From Lentzea sp. NEAU-D7 (GTDB lineage: Bacteria > Actinomycetota > Actinomycetes > Mycobacteriales > Pseudonocardiaceae): 64,000 bases of DNA. Numbering within the stretch: position 1 is the first letter of the stretch; each line of letters starts with the position of its first letter. The notes under the pieces are model-generated. The model did not search any database. It was given only the letters and a program-made list of their open reading frames with translations, and was not told the origin of the DNA. The stretch lies in NCBI RefSeq assembly GCF_026242055.1, contig NZ_JAPJDL010000003.1, forward strand, positions 382,796-446,795. The letters run 5' to 3'. The position numbers and the translations under genes are program-made. Of the stretch, positions 16,301 through 24,752 are shown one piece after another.

Positions 16301-17488
16301 GACTGGGGAACCCAGGTACCCGCTGCGATTCTCGGCAAGCCCGCGTGCACCTCTTCGCCCAACTCCGGCTGCACGACGCAGAGCGTCCGCAACGTGACGC
16401 AGGCGTGGCGGGACCAGGTGGTCGCTGCGGGCACTGACCCGGTGAACCACCCGGACGGCAACTCGATCACCACCTGGATGGCGTTCGCCAACGACTACCG
16501 GGACCGGCCCACGTCGTTGACGAAGCCCACCAGGTACGGCACCGACCGCGACATTCACAAGATCCGCTCGAAGGCCACCGTCTCCTACGTGGTCGACGAC
16601 GCGGGCAAGATCATCGAGGGTAGTGCGGACGCCAGCTACGACCACGAGACAGGTGACACCCACCTCGCGAAGTTCATGACGGACTTCTTCAGCGCGATGC
16701 AGACCGACTACGGCATCCGGCCGCCCGACATGTCCTACTCCGCCAGGGACCTGAACGTGCACAACCACCAGGTCACGCGGGTGGAACCCAACAGGACCGG
16801 CAGGACGCACGGCCGCGCGTACGCGGCGGGTGGCACTCCGTCGGAGGTCGTCGACTACAACGGCAACCCCGTTGTCGGCCCTGGTGGCACCTGTGCGACC
16901 GGCCGCTACATCTCCGGTGGTTCGAAGGGCTTCCGCAGCTTCCTCGAGAGCGACGCCGCGGCGGCGGAGTCCGACAGGTGGTGGGAACAGATCAAGAACG
17001 ACCCGAGGGTGCCCGACGAGGTGCAGAACCAGGCAGAGGAGATCTTCGACGTCTTCCTCGACCAGGAGGACCTCGTCACGGGGGCCGAGGGCTCGCCGTT
17101 CAACGGAGCACCGCCGCTGTGGCAGGAGCTGAACTTCAAGGTGTGCGTCGACGGCTCGATCCGCCAGATGGGTCCGGTGTGGACGATGCCGATCCTGGCG
17201 TCCAGCCACATGCCCGACCACTACCTGTACTTCGACAACAGGCAGATCAACAACGACGGCAGCCGGAGCACCGTGGTGGGGCCGGTCAAGAAGGGCAACT
17301 TCTACAACTTCAGCAAGGGCCTTTGGGAGGACAGTCCGTTCAGCTCGTGCGTCGCGTCAGGTGATCCGCTGGACGGCCGCGGAAATCCGTGGAACATCCA
17401 GGCAACGGATTCGGCGGGAGTGAACCCGTCCAAGGTGTTCTACTGCGGGCGGCCGTACGGGTCGCCCGCAACCGAATACACACCGTGA
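13370..17488 (+). CDS. large secreted cell-wall hydrolase with SLT-like and golvesin-like domains
   Basis: A 1372-residue exported protein. ATG 13370 follows AAAAGGGGAAG and starts a signal peptide ending near ALSA. Residues about 40-330 look like a beta-propeller-type region. Residues about 463-593 resemble a lysozyme-fold transglycosylase: catalytic-type glutamate in VLAQESAY, GYGISQVTTGM and LALWAYNSG. Residues about 765-937 match a golvesin C-terminal-like beta-sandwich (GAYLVRAHIPV, NHWKTLGVFQLG, SWDAMAFVP). The last 430 residues are Cys- and Trp-rich and not recognised. It probably cuts or binds peptidoglycan outside the cell. A small membrane protein follows 21 bases later. Confidence 0.75.
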   Translation: MPTRRPRWARVAMTAAVTASLLADATVRPALSAPEPGVAIANVEEVSPKWWEGDDFVVTGRGDTHGYHVLIGLENRKYAFTPLASIQPGGYDGDQWLGYTCVTGDRSHVVVSVLPRGAVNRPTLRDRGASVYAIKIADGSVRPLASGVAFKQHAVGCGTGDQVAMLRHLEVDQAKTELLRGSASTAKVESVATVNTQLTWAVPNGPDRVMALRGSEIVTVSRKDQAPKVVGKAQGQAFKLLAAADDQADLLVLKDNQVAVERLAGGKLSEVGRGDVRKSALLQAVGGTNVSFGLANASSHVRNFPQPVVPKDAEGKGSPSHESPPQAVSTRGKIVLAPTKAKTGKPAADETAPAVTKRLFKADSGQMVHGSSPEGQAATTFTEMPASGQMVANAQTPTCGVPRNDPSRMAYGPTNNQVSWAVEMATRGALKGPNARPANYRGSGLPAYSPSIDFELAPIKPSGGSVPSAIMNGVLAQESAYRQASRRTLPGSGGNSVVSDYYGAHGGIDSINYAESDCGYGISQVTTGMRATDTSISPNGKAKIAIDYAENIVAGMGILIDKWNQLYTAGIRINDSNPQYAENWYLALWAYNSGIQPGPQFGNTTGCTPSPTCTDQFGNWGLGWTNNPRNNDYPPARDVFLRQTYADAEHPADWPYQERILGWAETPIKNFKGEDAYRPLEPVAGTGHAVTYPDWKSFCNSSNSCDPNQNAEGQGCLRADFRCWWHSSASPNNCQTNCAKSPYAHPADSREPAGENPWVPACDSNLGSKAIIVDNLNNPAQNAFCGTRNWSTAGTFNYTVGTNAGGDPIGAIDFHQVATGFGAHNYFAGNALANDPQHLVTGTWTPNNLPAGAYLVRAHIPVAGASAESATYRITTQNGEVKSRTINQHEHTNHWKTLGVFQLGANAKVVLNNVTERDTAGGVGTVSWDAMAFVPAPGRYEEHTVEAFAVFDEDTNIDTAPPASWVAGRMANRQSLYDWGTQVPAAILGKPACTSSPNSGCTTQSVRNVTQAWRDQVVAAGTDPVNHPDGNSITTWMAFANDYRDRPTSLTKPTRYGTDRDIHKIRSKATVSYVVDDAGKIIEGSADASYDHETGDTHLAKFMTDFFSAMQTDYGIRPPDMSYSARDLNVHNHQVTRVEPNRTGRTHGRAYAAGGTPSEVVDYNGNPVVGPGGTCATGRYISGGSKGFRSFLESDAAAAESDRWWEQIKNDPRVPDEVQNQAEEIFDVFLDQEDLVTGAEGSPFNGAPPLWQELNFKVCVDGSIRQMGPVWTMPILASSHMPDHYLYFDNRQINNDGSRSTVVGPVKKGNFYNFSKGLWEDSPFSSCVASGDPLDGRGNPWNIQATDSAGVNPSKVFYCGRPYGSPATEYTP

Positions 17489-17509
17489 CCGACTCGACGT
17501 GGAGAACCG

Positions 17510-17788
17510 ATGTTCCTCGGACTGCTGCTCACCGCACTGATCCCCGTGGTGCTGACGCTGCTCGCGCTGGTTCGGTGGCGTGACCGCCGACGGCAGATCG
17601 GTTACCTGGTTCTCCACGTCGTGGTGTCCGGATCGATTTTCGGGCTGATGTACCTGTACGAGCCCAGGGCATTGTCGTTCCTGCTCCCACTGGTCCTGCC
17701 TGGAGTCGCGGTCGCGCTGGTCAGGATGTTCTTCGTGCTGACCGAGCGACCCGCGACGACTCGCACGACTGACGAGAGGAAGAGATGA
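17510..17788 (+). CDS. small three-helix membrane protein
   Basis: A 92-residue protein with three predicted membrane segments (FLGLLLTALIPVVLTLLALV, a second around YLVLHVVVSGSIFGLMYL, and a third in LLPLVLPGVAVALVRMFF) and a basic tail. It starts 21 bases after the large hydrolase, behind GGAG, and shares its terminator, so the two are probably cotranscribed. No family recognised. It could be a partner or immunity-like membrane protein for the hydrolase, but nothing in the sequence proves it. Confidence 0.65.
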   Translation: MFLGLLLTALIPVVLTLLALVRWRDRRRQIGYLVLHVVVSGSIFGLMYLYEPRALSFLLPLVLPGVAVALVRMFFVLTERPATTRTTDERKR

Positions 17789-17803
17789 CCGAGCGGCGCT
17801 GAC

Positions 17804-17841
17804 GCGAAGGGGCCTGGTGCACACGCGCGAGGCCCCTTCGC
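17804..17841 (+). terminator. terminator of the hydrolase operon
   Basis: GCGAAGGGGCCT (17804-17815) and AGGCCCCTTCGC (17830-17841) form a perfect 12-bp stem with a 14-base loop. Confidence 0.85.
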
Positions 17842-17896
17842 TCTGGTCAGGGGATGTTGACCACGGCGAAACGGTCTTGGCCGTAACATCCGCCCC

Positions 17897-19510
17897 GTGC
17901 CCAGCAGCCCTGCCGAGCGTCCCGCCGAGGTCTCCGAGACCGACCTCGCCGAGGAAACCGACTCGCTCACCCGCGAAGAACGCGTCGCACCCACGTGGAC
18001 CGAGTCCCTCGCGCGCGGTCTGAGCAGACCGTTCGGCGGTCCGCTCGGGGAGCACGCGCAGGTCGGCCGGAACTACTTCTGGACGGCGCTGCGGGTGGTC
18101 CTGATGCTCGCCGTGGTCACGTTGCTGCTGGGGTGGGTGCAGAAGTCGCCGTGCATCCAGCAGTACACCGACGACAAGGGCGTCGTGCAGCTCGACTGGC
18201 GGGGCAGCAAGCAGTTCACCGCGCTCTGCTACTCCGACACGGTGCCGCTCTACACCGCGGAACGGCTCGACCAGCGCGGTTCCTTCCCGTACATCACGTC
18301 GTGGAAGGACGACGAGGGCAAGCCGACCGAGCACGTCCGGTACATGGAGTACCCGGTGGTCACCGGCCTGTTCATGTGGCTCAACGCGCGCGTGGCGCAG
18401 GGGCTCGTGGCGCTCGTGCCGGGGCTGCCGATGACCGTGATCGTGTTCTTCAACGTCACGGCGTTCTGGCTGGCGGTGGCGTGGCTGGTGACGGTGTTCT
18501 CGGTCGCCCGGATCGCGCGGCGCAGGACGTGGGACGCGGCGATCGTCGCCGTGTCGCCGCTGGTCATCGTGCACGCGTTCACCAACTTCGACACGATCGC
18601 GACGGCGTTCGCGACGGCCGGTCTGCTGGCTTGGGCACGGAAGAAACCGGTGCTCGCCGGAGTGCTGCTGGGGCTCGGTGGCGCGGCGAAGCTCTACCCG
18701 TTGTTCCTGCTCGGGCCGTTGCTGTTGTTGTGCTGGCGGTCCAACAGGCTCAAGGTCGGCATCACCACCACCGCGGCGGCCATCGGCGCGTGGGCGCTCG
18801 TCAACGCGCCGATCGCGTTGAACCCGGCCTCGCAGACGGGGTGGCGTGAGTTCTTCCGCCTCAACACCGAACGCAACGCGGACCCGGACACGCTCTACAA
18901 CGTGCTCGTGCAGTGGACGGGGTGGCAGGGCTTCGACCCGGGACTGACGCAGGGACAACCGCCGACGGTCCTCAACACGGTCAGCATGGTGCTGTTCCTC
19001 GTCTGCTGCGCCGGCATCGCCTACGTGGCCCTCTCGGCGCCGACCAGGCCGCGGCTGGCGCAGCTCGGATTCCTGGTCGTGGCGGCGTTCCTGCTGACGA
19101 ACAAGGTGTGGAGCCCGCAGTACTCGCTGTGGCTGGTGCCGCTAGCCGTGCTGGCGTTGCCGCGCTGGAAGCTGCTGCTGGCGTGGATGGCGGTCGACGC
19201 GCTGGTGTGGGTGCCGCGCATGTACTTCTACCTCGGCACGGACAACAAGGGCCTGCCGATCGACTGGTTCCTCGGCGCCGTGCTGCTGCGCGACGCCGCC
19301 GTCGTCGTGTTGTGCGTGATGATCCTCAAGGAGATCTACCACCCGGAGCGCGACCTCGTGCGGCAGGCGGGGGACGACCCGCTGGCGGGCGTGCTGGCCG
19401 ACGCGGCGGACCGCCGGCTCATCACACCCGCACGAGGCGAGCCATCGCACCGAATGCGTTCCCGTTCGGATGCAGGTGATCACCGGAGTCGAACTCCGGA
19501 CGCAGTCTGA
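17897..19510 (+). CDS. GT87-family (DUF2029) membrane glycosyltransferase
   Basis: A 537-residue GT-C-type protein with about eleven membrane helices, matching Rv0051 by position. Typical family features are a first extracytoplasmic loop with YSDTVPLY and MEYPV, the GLGGAAKLYPLFLLGP helix and NKVWSPQYSLWLVPL. Relatives use polyprenyl-phosphate mannose to mannosylate envelope lipids. The exact product here is unknown. GTG 17897 lies seven bases after TAACAT, so it is probably leaderless. The C-terminal tail overlaps the convergent SGNH hydrolase by 89 bases. Confidence 0.85.
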   Translation: MPSSPAERPAEVSETDLAEETDSLTREERVAPTWTESLARGLSRPFGGPLGEHAQVGRNYFWTALRVVLMLAVVTLLLGWVQKSPCIQQYTDDKGVVQLDWRGSKQFTALCYSDTVPLYTAERLDQRGSFPYITSWKDDEGKPTEHVRYMEYPVVTGLFMWLNARVAQGLVALVPGLPMTVIVFFNVTAFWLAVAWLVTVFSVARIARRRTWDAAIVAVSPLVIVHAFTNFDTIATAFATAGLLAWARKKPVLAGVLLGLGGAAKLYPLFLLGPLLLLCWRSNRLKVGITTTAAAIGAWALVNAPIALNPASQTGWREFFRLNTERNADPDTLYNVLVQWTGWQGFDPGLTQGQPPTVLNTVSMVLFLVCCAGIAYVALSAPTRPRLAQLGFLVVAAFLLTNKVWSPQYSLWLVPLAVLALPRWKLLLAWMAVDALVWVPRMYFYLGTDNKGLPIDWFLGAVLLRDAAVVVLCVMILKEIYHPERDLVRQAGDDPLAGVLADAADRRLITPARGEPSHRMRSRSDAGDHRSRTPDAV

Positions 19511-20429
19511 GCGGATCGGCGGGGTCGCGCACGGCCTCGTCGAAGTCGACGGCGTCGCGGAAGGTGGCGCGGATCCACGCGTTCACCTTCTGGCGCTGCT
19601 GTTCCTTCTCCTCGGTCCAGGTGTACCAGCCACGCCACGGCGTGAGGGTGCCGATATGGAACTCCACGCCCTCGTTGCGGCATCGCAGCTGGACCGTGCG
19701 GATGCCCGCGATGACGTTCTCGGCGCTGACGCCGTTCTGGATGTCGTTGATGCCGCCCAGCAGCACGACCTTGCGGACCTCGTCGCTGAACAGGACGTCC
19801 CGGTGCACGCGGGTGACCATCGGGGCGTTGCCCAGCACCACGCCGTTGCCGTTGATGCCCGCGTTCAGAACCGCGTAGTCGCTGCGCACCAACGACGGCC
19901 AAGTGTCTCCGTAGAACCCCTCGGTGATCGAGTCGCCGAACATCACGACCGCGCCCGGCGCGGTGAACCCCGCGACCTCGACGGCCGAGACCAGGCAGAT
20001 CTGGTCACGCGTGGACGTGATCGTGCGATGGGCACGGGCCTGGCAGGGCGTGCCGGCAGGGGCGTACGTGCTGATTTCCAGCGTCTTGGTGACCGCAAGC
20101 TGCACGGCGTCGCTGTAGACCTCGGCGCGCGCTCTGATCGTGACGCCCTTGGACCTGTTGAACGTGAGCTGCCGCGTCTCGCCGTTCGCGGTGACCATCA
20201 CCTGCTCGACGCGGACCGGCTTGATGCCCATCAGGTTCGACAGGCGCACCCGGACCGATGTACCGCCCGCCGCGAGGTCGACGGTCGTGCGCACGCCCTG
20301 GTCCGGCACCGAGCCCGACAGCGTCGGCACGGCCTGCCACACGGGCAGCCAGCGGATCACCTCCGAGCGCACGGGCACGCCGGAGGCACCGCAGGCCAGC
20401 AGCAACGCCAGCACCATGATCACCCTCAC
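19422..20429 (-). CDS. secreted SGNH/GDSL hydrolase
   Basis: A 335-residue hydrolase. A short signal with LLLAC may be a lipobox. A beta-sandwich segment comes first, then the SGNH domain: block I FGDSITEG, block II GINGNG, block III GGINDI and block V DHLHPN, with all four catalytic or oxyanion residues present. It is probably an esterase or acetyl-hydrolase on envelope glycans. GTG 20429 starts 18 bases after the GT87 stop at 20448, giving a nfo-GT87-SGNH order on this strand. An in-frame ATG at 20417 is an alternative start. The 3' end runs antisense to the other GT87 gene. Confidence 0.85.
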   Translation of the reverse strand: MRVIMVLALLLACGASGVPVRSEVIRWLPVWQAVPTLSGSVPDQGVRTTVDLAAGGTSVRVRLSNLMGIKPVRVEQVMVTANGETRQLTFNRSKGVTIRARAEVYSDAVQLAVTKTLEISTYAPAGTPCQARAHRTITSTRDQICLVSAVEVAGFTAPGAVVMFGDSITEGFYGDTWPSLVRSDYAVLNAGINGNGVVLGNAPMVTRVHRDVLFSDEVRKVVLLGGINDIQNGVSAENVIAGIRTVQLRCRNEGVEFHIGTLTPWRGWYTWTEEKEQQRQKVNAWIRATFRDAVDFDEAVRDPADPLRLRPEFDSGDHLHPNGNAFGAMARLVRV

Positions 20430-20447
20430 GGATGAAGTCTGCGGCGA

Positions 20448-21851
20448 TCAGCCCTTCGCTGCTACAGCCCCGCGGATGAACTTCAGATCTTCCCGGTCGT
20501 CCTCGGTGACGTCCCTGGCCTTGAGGAAGGCCACGAACAGCGCCACGAGCAGTGCGGCACGGCCCCACACGCCGATCATCACGGCCTGCGCGGAGAAGCT
20601 GTCGTAGATCCCGGCCGGCTGACCGAACTCGATCGCCCAGAACCAGCGGAAGATGCCGATGCCCATGGCCAGGTCGACCACGAAGTAGGCGAAGGCCCAC
20701 ACCAGCCGCACGCGCAGCAGCACGAGGAACGGCACCAGCCACAGCGTGTACTGCGGCGAGTGGACCTTGTGCAGCAGCATGAAGCCGCACAGCATCGCGC
20801 CGGAGACGGCGATCCAGGGGTAGCTGCCCTCGCGGCGGAACCGCAGCCAGCCGTAGCCCGCGGCGATCGCGAACGAGATGAGGATCGTGATCGGCGAGAT
20901 GACGCCGACCAGCGACTGCATCGCGTCGTCGCCGATGAACGGCCGCAGGCCCCAGTACCAGATCGAGTTCGTGGTGATGTCGACCCTGCGCAGCGACTGG
21001 AACTCGAACGACGCCGCCCAGCCGTCGTAACCGGCGACCGCGAACGGCAGGTTGACGAGCACGACCGTGACGATCGAGGCCAGGCCGACCTTGACCGCAC
21101 CGACGACGTCGACCTTCTTGCCGTCCGGCATCTCCTGGCCGCGCCAGCCGCCCGTGGCGACGAAGAGCATCAGCGGCAGCACGAAGGCGGCCGGGTAGAC
21201 CTTGAACGCGAACCCGAGCCCGAGCAGCACGGACGCGACCACAGCTCTCTCGACGAGCGGCCGGTTCCAGCGGTGCACCACGAAGACCGCGGCGACCGAG
21301 CACAGGACGACGGGCAGGTCCCAGTTGTGGAAGGCGTAGAGGACGAGCGGTGGCCCGATCGCCCACAGCAACGCGCGCCAGCGGGCCAGCTTGCCCAGCA
21401 TCCAGCCCGTGAGCAGGCCGAACGGCGCCATCAGCAGCGACGAGTAGAGCAGGTACTCCGCATCGTTGTGCGCGAAGATCGCACCGGCCCAGATGAGCAG
21501 GCCGGACAGCACCGGGTACTCGACCGAGCCCCCGATGAGGATGCCCTTGTCGTTGATGTTGCCGTCGACGTACGGGAAGACGTGCCGGTCGATGTCGCGC
21601 CCGATCCAGAGGTGCTGGATGTCGGAGTAGCAGACGTCTTCCTTGTTGCGCTCGTCGTAGTCGGGCTGCGTGCGGCCCCACTGGTCGAACGCGGGACCGG
21701 TGCAGCGGTCCTTGTTGACGAAGCCCAGCAGCAGCGTGAGCCCGCACAGCAACACGAGCACGGCGGCGGCAGCGCTGCCGAAGCGGTTCACGGAACGCCC
21801 GGCGTCGCCTCGCTCGGGCGTCACGCTCACCACCTCGTGCACGGTGTTCAC
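20448..21851 (-). CDS. GT87-family membrane glycosyltransferase, second copy
   Basis: A 467-residue paralogue of the protein at 17897, with the same loop pattern (CYSDIQHLWIGRD, VEYPVLSGL, GLGFAFKVYPAAFVLPL and HKVHSPQYTLWLVPF) and about ten helices. It probably transfers mannose or arabinose from a polyprenyl phosphate donor. GTG 21851 overlaps the stop of the endonuclease gene as GTGA, so translation is coupled. The frame is open further upstream, but that part encodes Arg/Pro-rich shadow sequence. It is followed by the SGNH hydrolase, suggesting joint envelope glycan work. Confidence 0.85.
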   Translation of the reverse strand: MNTVHEVVSVTPERGDAGRSVNRFGSAAAAVLVLLCGLTLLLGFVNKDRCTGPAFDQWGRTQPDYDERNKEDVCYSDIQHLWIGRDIDRHVFPYVDGNINDKGILIGGSVEYPVLSGLLIWAGAIFAHNDAEYLLYSSLLMAPFGLLTGWMLGKLARWRALLWAIGPPLVLYAFHNWDLPVVLCSVAAVFVVHRWNRPLVERAVVASVLLGLGFAFKVYPAAFVLPLMLFVATGGWRGQEMPDGKKVDVVGAVKVGLASIVTVVLVNLPFAVAGYDGWAASFEFQSLRRVDITTNSIWYWGLRPFIGDDAMQSLVGVISPITILISFAIAAGYGWLRFRREGSYPWIAVSGAMLCGFMLLHKVHSPQYTLWLVPFLVLLRVRLVWAFAYFVVDLAMGIGIFRWFWAIEFGQPAGIYDSFSAQAVMIGVWGRAALLVALFVAFLKARDVTEDDREDLKFIRGAVAAKG

Positions 21852-22618
21852 CGGCCGGCGCGGTCGCGCAGGAAGGCGATGTCGTCGGCCTGGCCCTCGT
21901 CGGGCGTCTCCACCACGACGGGGCATCCGGCCGTGGCGACCACGGCCGCCAGCTGGTCGGCGTCGATGGTGCCAGTCTTGATGTTGTCGTGCCGATCGCG
22001 CGAGGAACCGAACTCGTCGCGTGAGCTGTTGAGGTGCACGAGGTCGATCCGGCCGGTGATCGCCTTCACCCGGTCGACGATGCCGACCAGGTCCTCACCG
22101 GCGGCGTACGCGTGGCAGGTGTCGAGGCAGAAGCCCGCGCCGAACTCGCCGACCGCGTCCCAGAGCAGCTTGAGGGAGTCGAACGTGCGGGCCATGGCGC
22201 CGTCGCCGCCCGCGGTGTTCTCGATCAGGACCGGGACCGCGAAGCCGCCCTCGGCGACCTGGCGCTCGAAGAACTTGCGCCAGTTCGCGAAGCCCTCCGC
22301 CGGGTCCTCGCCCTTGGTGACGTGGCCGCCGTGCACGATCAGGCCCTTGGCGCCGACCGTCGCGGCGGCCTCCGCGTGCTGGATCACGTTCTTCCTGGAC
22401 GGAATCCGGATCTTGTTGTTCAGCGAAGCGATGTTGATCATGTACGGGGCGTGGACGAACACGTCCAGTCCGGAGGCGAGCAGGGCCTCCGTCTGCGGGT
22501 GGGGTTTGGGCTTCTTCCACCCCTGGGGATCCGACAGGAAGAACTGGACGACCTCGGCCCCGCGTTCGGCCGCGGCGCCGACCGGGTCGTCGTCGCGTAC
22601 ATGGGCCCCGATGCGCAT
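21848..22618 (-). CDS. nfo: endonuclease IV (AP endonuclease)
   Basis: A 256-residue TIM-barrel enzyme that incises DNA at abasic sites in base excision repair. Metal-binding blocks are present: VHAPYMINIAS, IVHGGHV, VLIENTAGGDG, FCLDTCHAYAAG, DLVHLNSSRDEFGSSRDRHD and VVETPDE. Minor departures from the usual H-L-N-D-S block do not remove metal ligands. ATG 22618 has no ribosome site and follows TACCCT by seven bases, fitting a leaderless message. The gene is translationally coupled to a GT87 gene, an odd partner for a repair enzyme. Confidence 0.88.
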   Translation of the reverse strand: MRIGAHVRDDDPVGAAAERGAEVVQFFLSDPQGWKKPKPHPQTEALLASGLDVFVHAPYMINIASLNNKIRIPSRKNVIQHAEAAATVGAKGLIVHGGHVTKGEDPAEGFANWRKFFERQVAEGGFAVPVLIENTAGGDGAMARTFDSLKLLWDAVGEFGAGFCLDTCHAYAAGEDLVGIVDRVKAITGRIDLVHLNSSRDEFGSSRDRHDNIKTGTIDADQLAAVVATAGCPVVVETPDEGQADDIAFLRDRAGR

Positions 22619-22749
22619 ACGCAGGAGGGTAGTCGGCGCCCACAACGCCATCGCAGCCGCCGCCGATAGGAGTAATCGAAAAAACTGGGGATGGTCTACG
22701 TCACCACCAGGACCTACGGTCGTTACCAGAGAGTAGGAAAGGGGTTCGC

Positions 22750-23676
22750 ATGAAGCTGCTGAGCGTCGCCGCCACGGCGCTGCTGGCCCTGGCGTCCGCT
22801 TCGGTGGGCGGGGTCGCGCACGCCGCTGATCCCATCGTGGTCGGCAGTTGTGCCACCACCGTGCAGGGCGCTCCCGGCACCCCCGTCTCTCTGAGTCCGG
22901 CCGCGGTGACACAGCCGATCACCGACCTCGTGCGCGCCGTCCCGTTGCTCGGGCCGCCGCTCGCCGAACCGTTCAAGCAGGCGTTCGCGCAGGCCAAGCC
23001 CATGCCGATCGGCGCGGTGCAGGTCGGCACGACGACCATCAGCGGCGGCACGATCGCCAACGCCGTGATGGTCGAGGTGAACAAGATCCCGCTGCTCGGA
23101 CCGATCCTCGGCACGCTCGACAAGACCGTCCGCGCCACGCTGACGCAGGGCTGCCAGGTCACGGTCGTCGGCGTGAACCAGGCCGTCGCGCCCGTGCAGG
23201 ACGGCGCCAAGGCCGTCGCGGACGCCTCGCAGCAGGCCGTCGGTGCGATCCCCGGCGCTCCGAAGCCCCCTGGTCAGCAGCCCCAGCCGCAGCCCGGGAC
23301 CAACCCCGGCACGCAGCCGGGCACCCAGCCGGGCGTTCCCGGCGTGGGCGCTCCCAGCAACCGCGACTTCTCGCTCTACCCGATCGGCTCGAACTTCGGC
23401 CGCGTGCCGCTGTTCAGCTACGGCTCGCTGCCGTTCGCGATGCCCGGCCTCTACTCGCCGTCGCCCGGCGTGCGGTACGGCTCGCAGGTGCCCCGCGCGT
23501 CCAACGGCACCGGCGTCGCGGGCGACTCGGTGCAGGCCGCCGGCCGCGCCACGGCGCTGCCCAGGCTGAGCGGACCCGGCGGGGTCGGTGCTCCGGTGCT
23601 GGTCGCGGTGCTGATGCTCGCCCTGGTCACGGGCGCGCTGGTGCGGACCTGGGCACTGCGTCGCACCCCTGCGTAG
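22750..23676 (+). CDS. exported surface protein with C-terminal membrane anchor
   Basis: A 308-residue protein. ATG 22750 follows AGGAAAGGGG and opens a Sec signal ending in AHA. The mature half (residues 25-165) is alanine/valine-rich with two cysteines. A Pro/Gln/Gly linker (PGTNPGTQPGTQPGVPG) follows, and one membrane helix (VLVAVLMLALVTGALV) with an arginine-rich tail ends it. There is no sortase motif. I recognise no family. It sits immediately before the rpsF operon, on the same strand. Confidence 0.65.
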   Translation: MKLLSVAATALLALASASVGGVAHAADPIVVGSCATTVQGAPGTPVSLSPAAVTQPITDLVRAVPLLGPPLAEPFKQAFAQAKPMPIGAVQVGTTTISGGTIANAVMVEVNKIPLLGPILGTLDKTVRATLTQGCQVTVVGVNQAVAPVQDGAKAVADASQQAVGAIPGAPKPPGQQPQPQPGTNPGTQPGTQPGVPGVGAPSNRDFSLYPIGSNFGRVPLFSYGSLPFAMPGLYSPSPGVRYGSQVPRASNGTGVAGDSVQAAGRATALPRLSGPGGVGAPVLVAVLMLALVTGALVRTWALRRTPA

Positions 23677-23722
23677 TCGCCGGACGCGCTCTGTTAACCT
23701 TTGTCAGTTGCTGACGCGACGA

Positions 23723-23765
23723 CCCTCCTGCCACGGAAAGCCCGTGGCCGCGAGTCCACAGGAGG
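23723..23765 (+). promoter_or_regulatory. rpsF leader structure masking the ribosome site
   Basis: CCTCCTG (23724-23730) is complementary to CAGGAGG (23759-23765), the rpsF Shine-Dalgarno. Between them GCCACGG (23730-23736) pairs with CCGTGGC (23742-23748) around AAAGC. An alternative hairpin GTGG (23744-23747)/CCAC (23756-23759) would expose a CCG in its loop, the trinucleotide bound in known S6:S18 leaders. This suggests translational autoregulation of the operon. The fold is my reading, not a computed structure. Confidence 0.45.
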
Positions 23766-23777
23766 TGAGTGGTCCTC

Positions 23778-24152
23778 ATGCGTCATTACGAAGTGATGGT
23801 CATCCTCGACCCCAGTCTCGACGAGCGCACTGTCGCACCGTCGCTCGACACGTTCCTCAACGTCATCCGCACCACGGGCGGAAACGTTGAGAAGGTCGAG
23901 GTGTGGGGCAAGCGCCGGTTGAGCTTCGAGATCAACAAGAACAGCGAGGGCATCTACGCGGTGCTCGACCTGACCTCGACGCCTGACGCGGTGAAGGAAC
24001 TGGACCGCCAGCTCGGTCTGCAGGAGACGGTGCTCCGGACGAAGGTCCTGCGCCGCGAGCCCGCCAAGGCCGCCAAGTTGGCTGCCAAGGCCGCGGCCAA
24101 GTCGGACGCCAAGTCGGCCAAGTCGGCGGCGCGCGCCGCTGCCAGGGCCTGA
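23778..24152 (+). CDS. rpsF: ribosomal protein bS6
   Basis: A 124-residue small-subunit protein that binds 16S rRNA together with bS18. The start [18 protein letters not shown] and the [22 protein letters not shown] stretch are typical. The C-terminal 25 residues form an alanine/lysine-rich tail with AK repeats, as in other actinomycetes. ATG 23778 follows GGAGGT by 11 bases. The in-frame GTG at 23769 is too close to that site. First gene of rpsF-ssb-rpsR-rplI. Confidence 0.97.
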   Translation: MRHYEVMVILDPSLDERTVAPSLDTFLNVIRTTGGNVEKVEVWGKRRLSFEINKNSEGIYAVLDLTSTPDAVKELDRQLGLQETVLRTKVLRREPAKAAKLAAKAAAKSDAKSAKSAARAAARA

Positions 24153-24181
24153 CGAACCTCGATTAGGGGAGCTCCCAAGAC

Positions 24182-24694
24182 ATGGCTGGTGAGACGACGA
24201 TCACGGTAGTCGGGAACCTGACTGCCGACCCCGAACTCCGCTTTACCCAGTCCGGTGCGGCGGTGGCCAGCTTCACGGTCGCCTCCACGCCCCGCACGTT
24301 CGACAGGCAGTCGGGCGAGTGGAAGGACGGCGAAGCGCTGTTCCTGCGGTGCAACGTGTGGCGGCAGGTCGCCGAGAACGTGGCCGAGTCGCTCACCCGC
24401 GGTTCGCGAGTGCTCGTCTCCGGACGGCTGCGCCAGCGTTCCTTCGACACGAAGGAAGGCGAGAAGCGCACTGTCGTGGAGCTGGAGGTCGACGAGATCG
24501 GCCCCTCGCTGCGCTACGCGACCGCGAAGGTCAACAAGGTCAGCCGTGGAGACGGCGGCGGTGGCGGCGGCTTCGGCGGCGGCGGCGGTCAGCAGTCTCG
24601 CGGCGGTGGCGGCGGCGCGCCCGCGGACGACCCGTGGGGTTCTGCCCCGCAGGCCGGTTCCAGCGGCGGCTTCGCCGACGAGCCCCCCTTCTAG
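24182..24694 (+). CDS. ssb: single-stranded DNA-binding protein
   Basis: A 170-residue SSB. The OB fold covers residues 1-115 ([46 protein letters not shown]). A long glycine-rich linker follows, then the acidic tip DEPPF that recruits repair and replication partners. ATG 24182 lies behind AGGGGAG, 29 bases after rpsF. The placement between rpsF and rpsR is the standard bacterial arrangement. Confidence 0.97.
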   Translation: MAGETTITVVGNLTADPELRFTQSGAAVASFTVASTPRTFDRQSGEWKDGEALFLRCNVWRQVAENVAESLTRGSRVLVSGRLRQRSFDTKEGEKRTVVELEVDEIGPSLRYATAKVNKVSRGDGGGGGGFGGGGGQQSRGGGGGAPADDPWGSAPQAGSSGGFADEPPF

Positions 24695-24752
24695 ACCGAC
24701 TGCACCGGTCATCCAGTACTTCATTCACTGCGTAACCAGGAGTTAGAGACAC

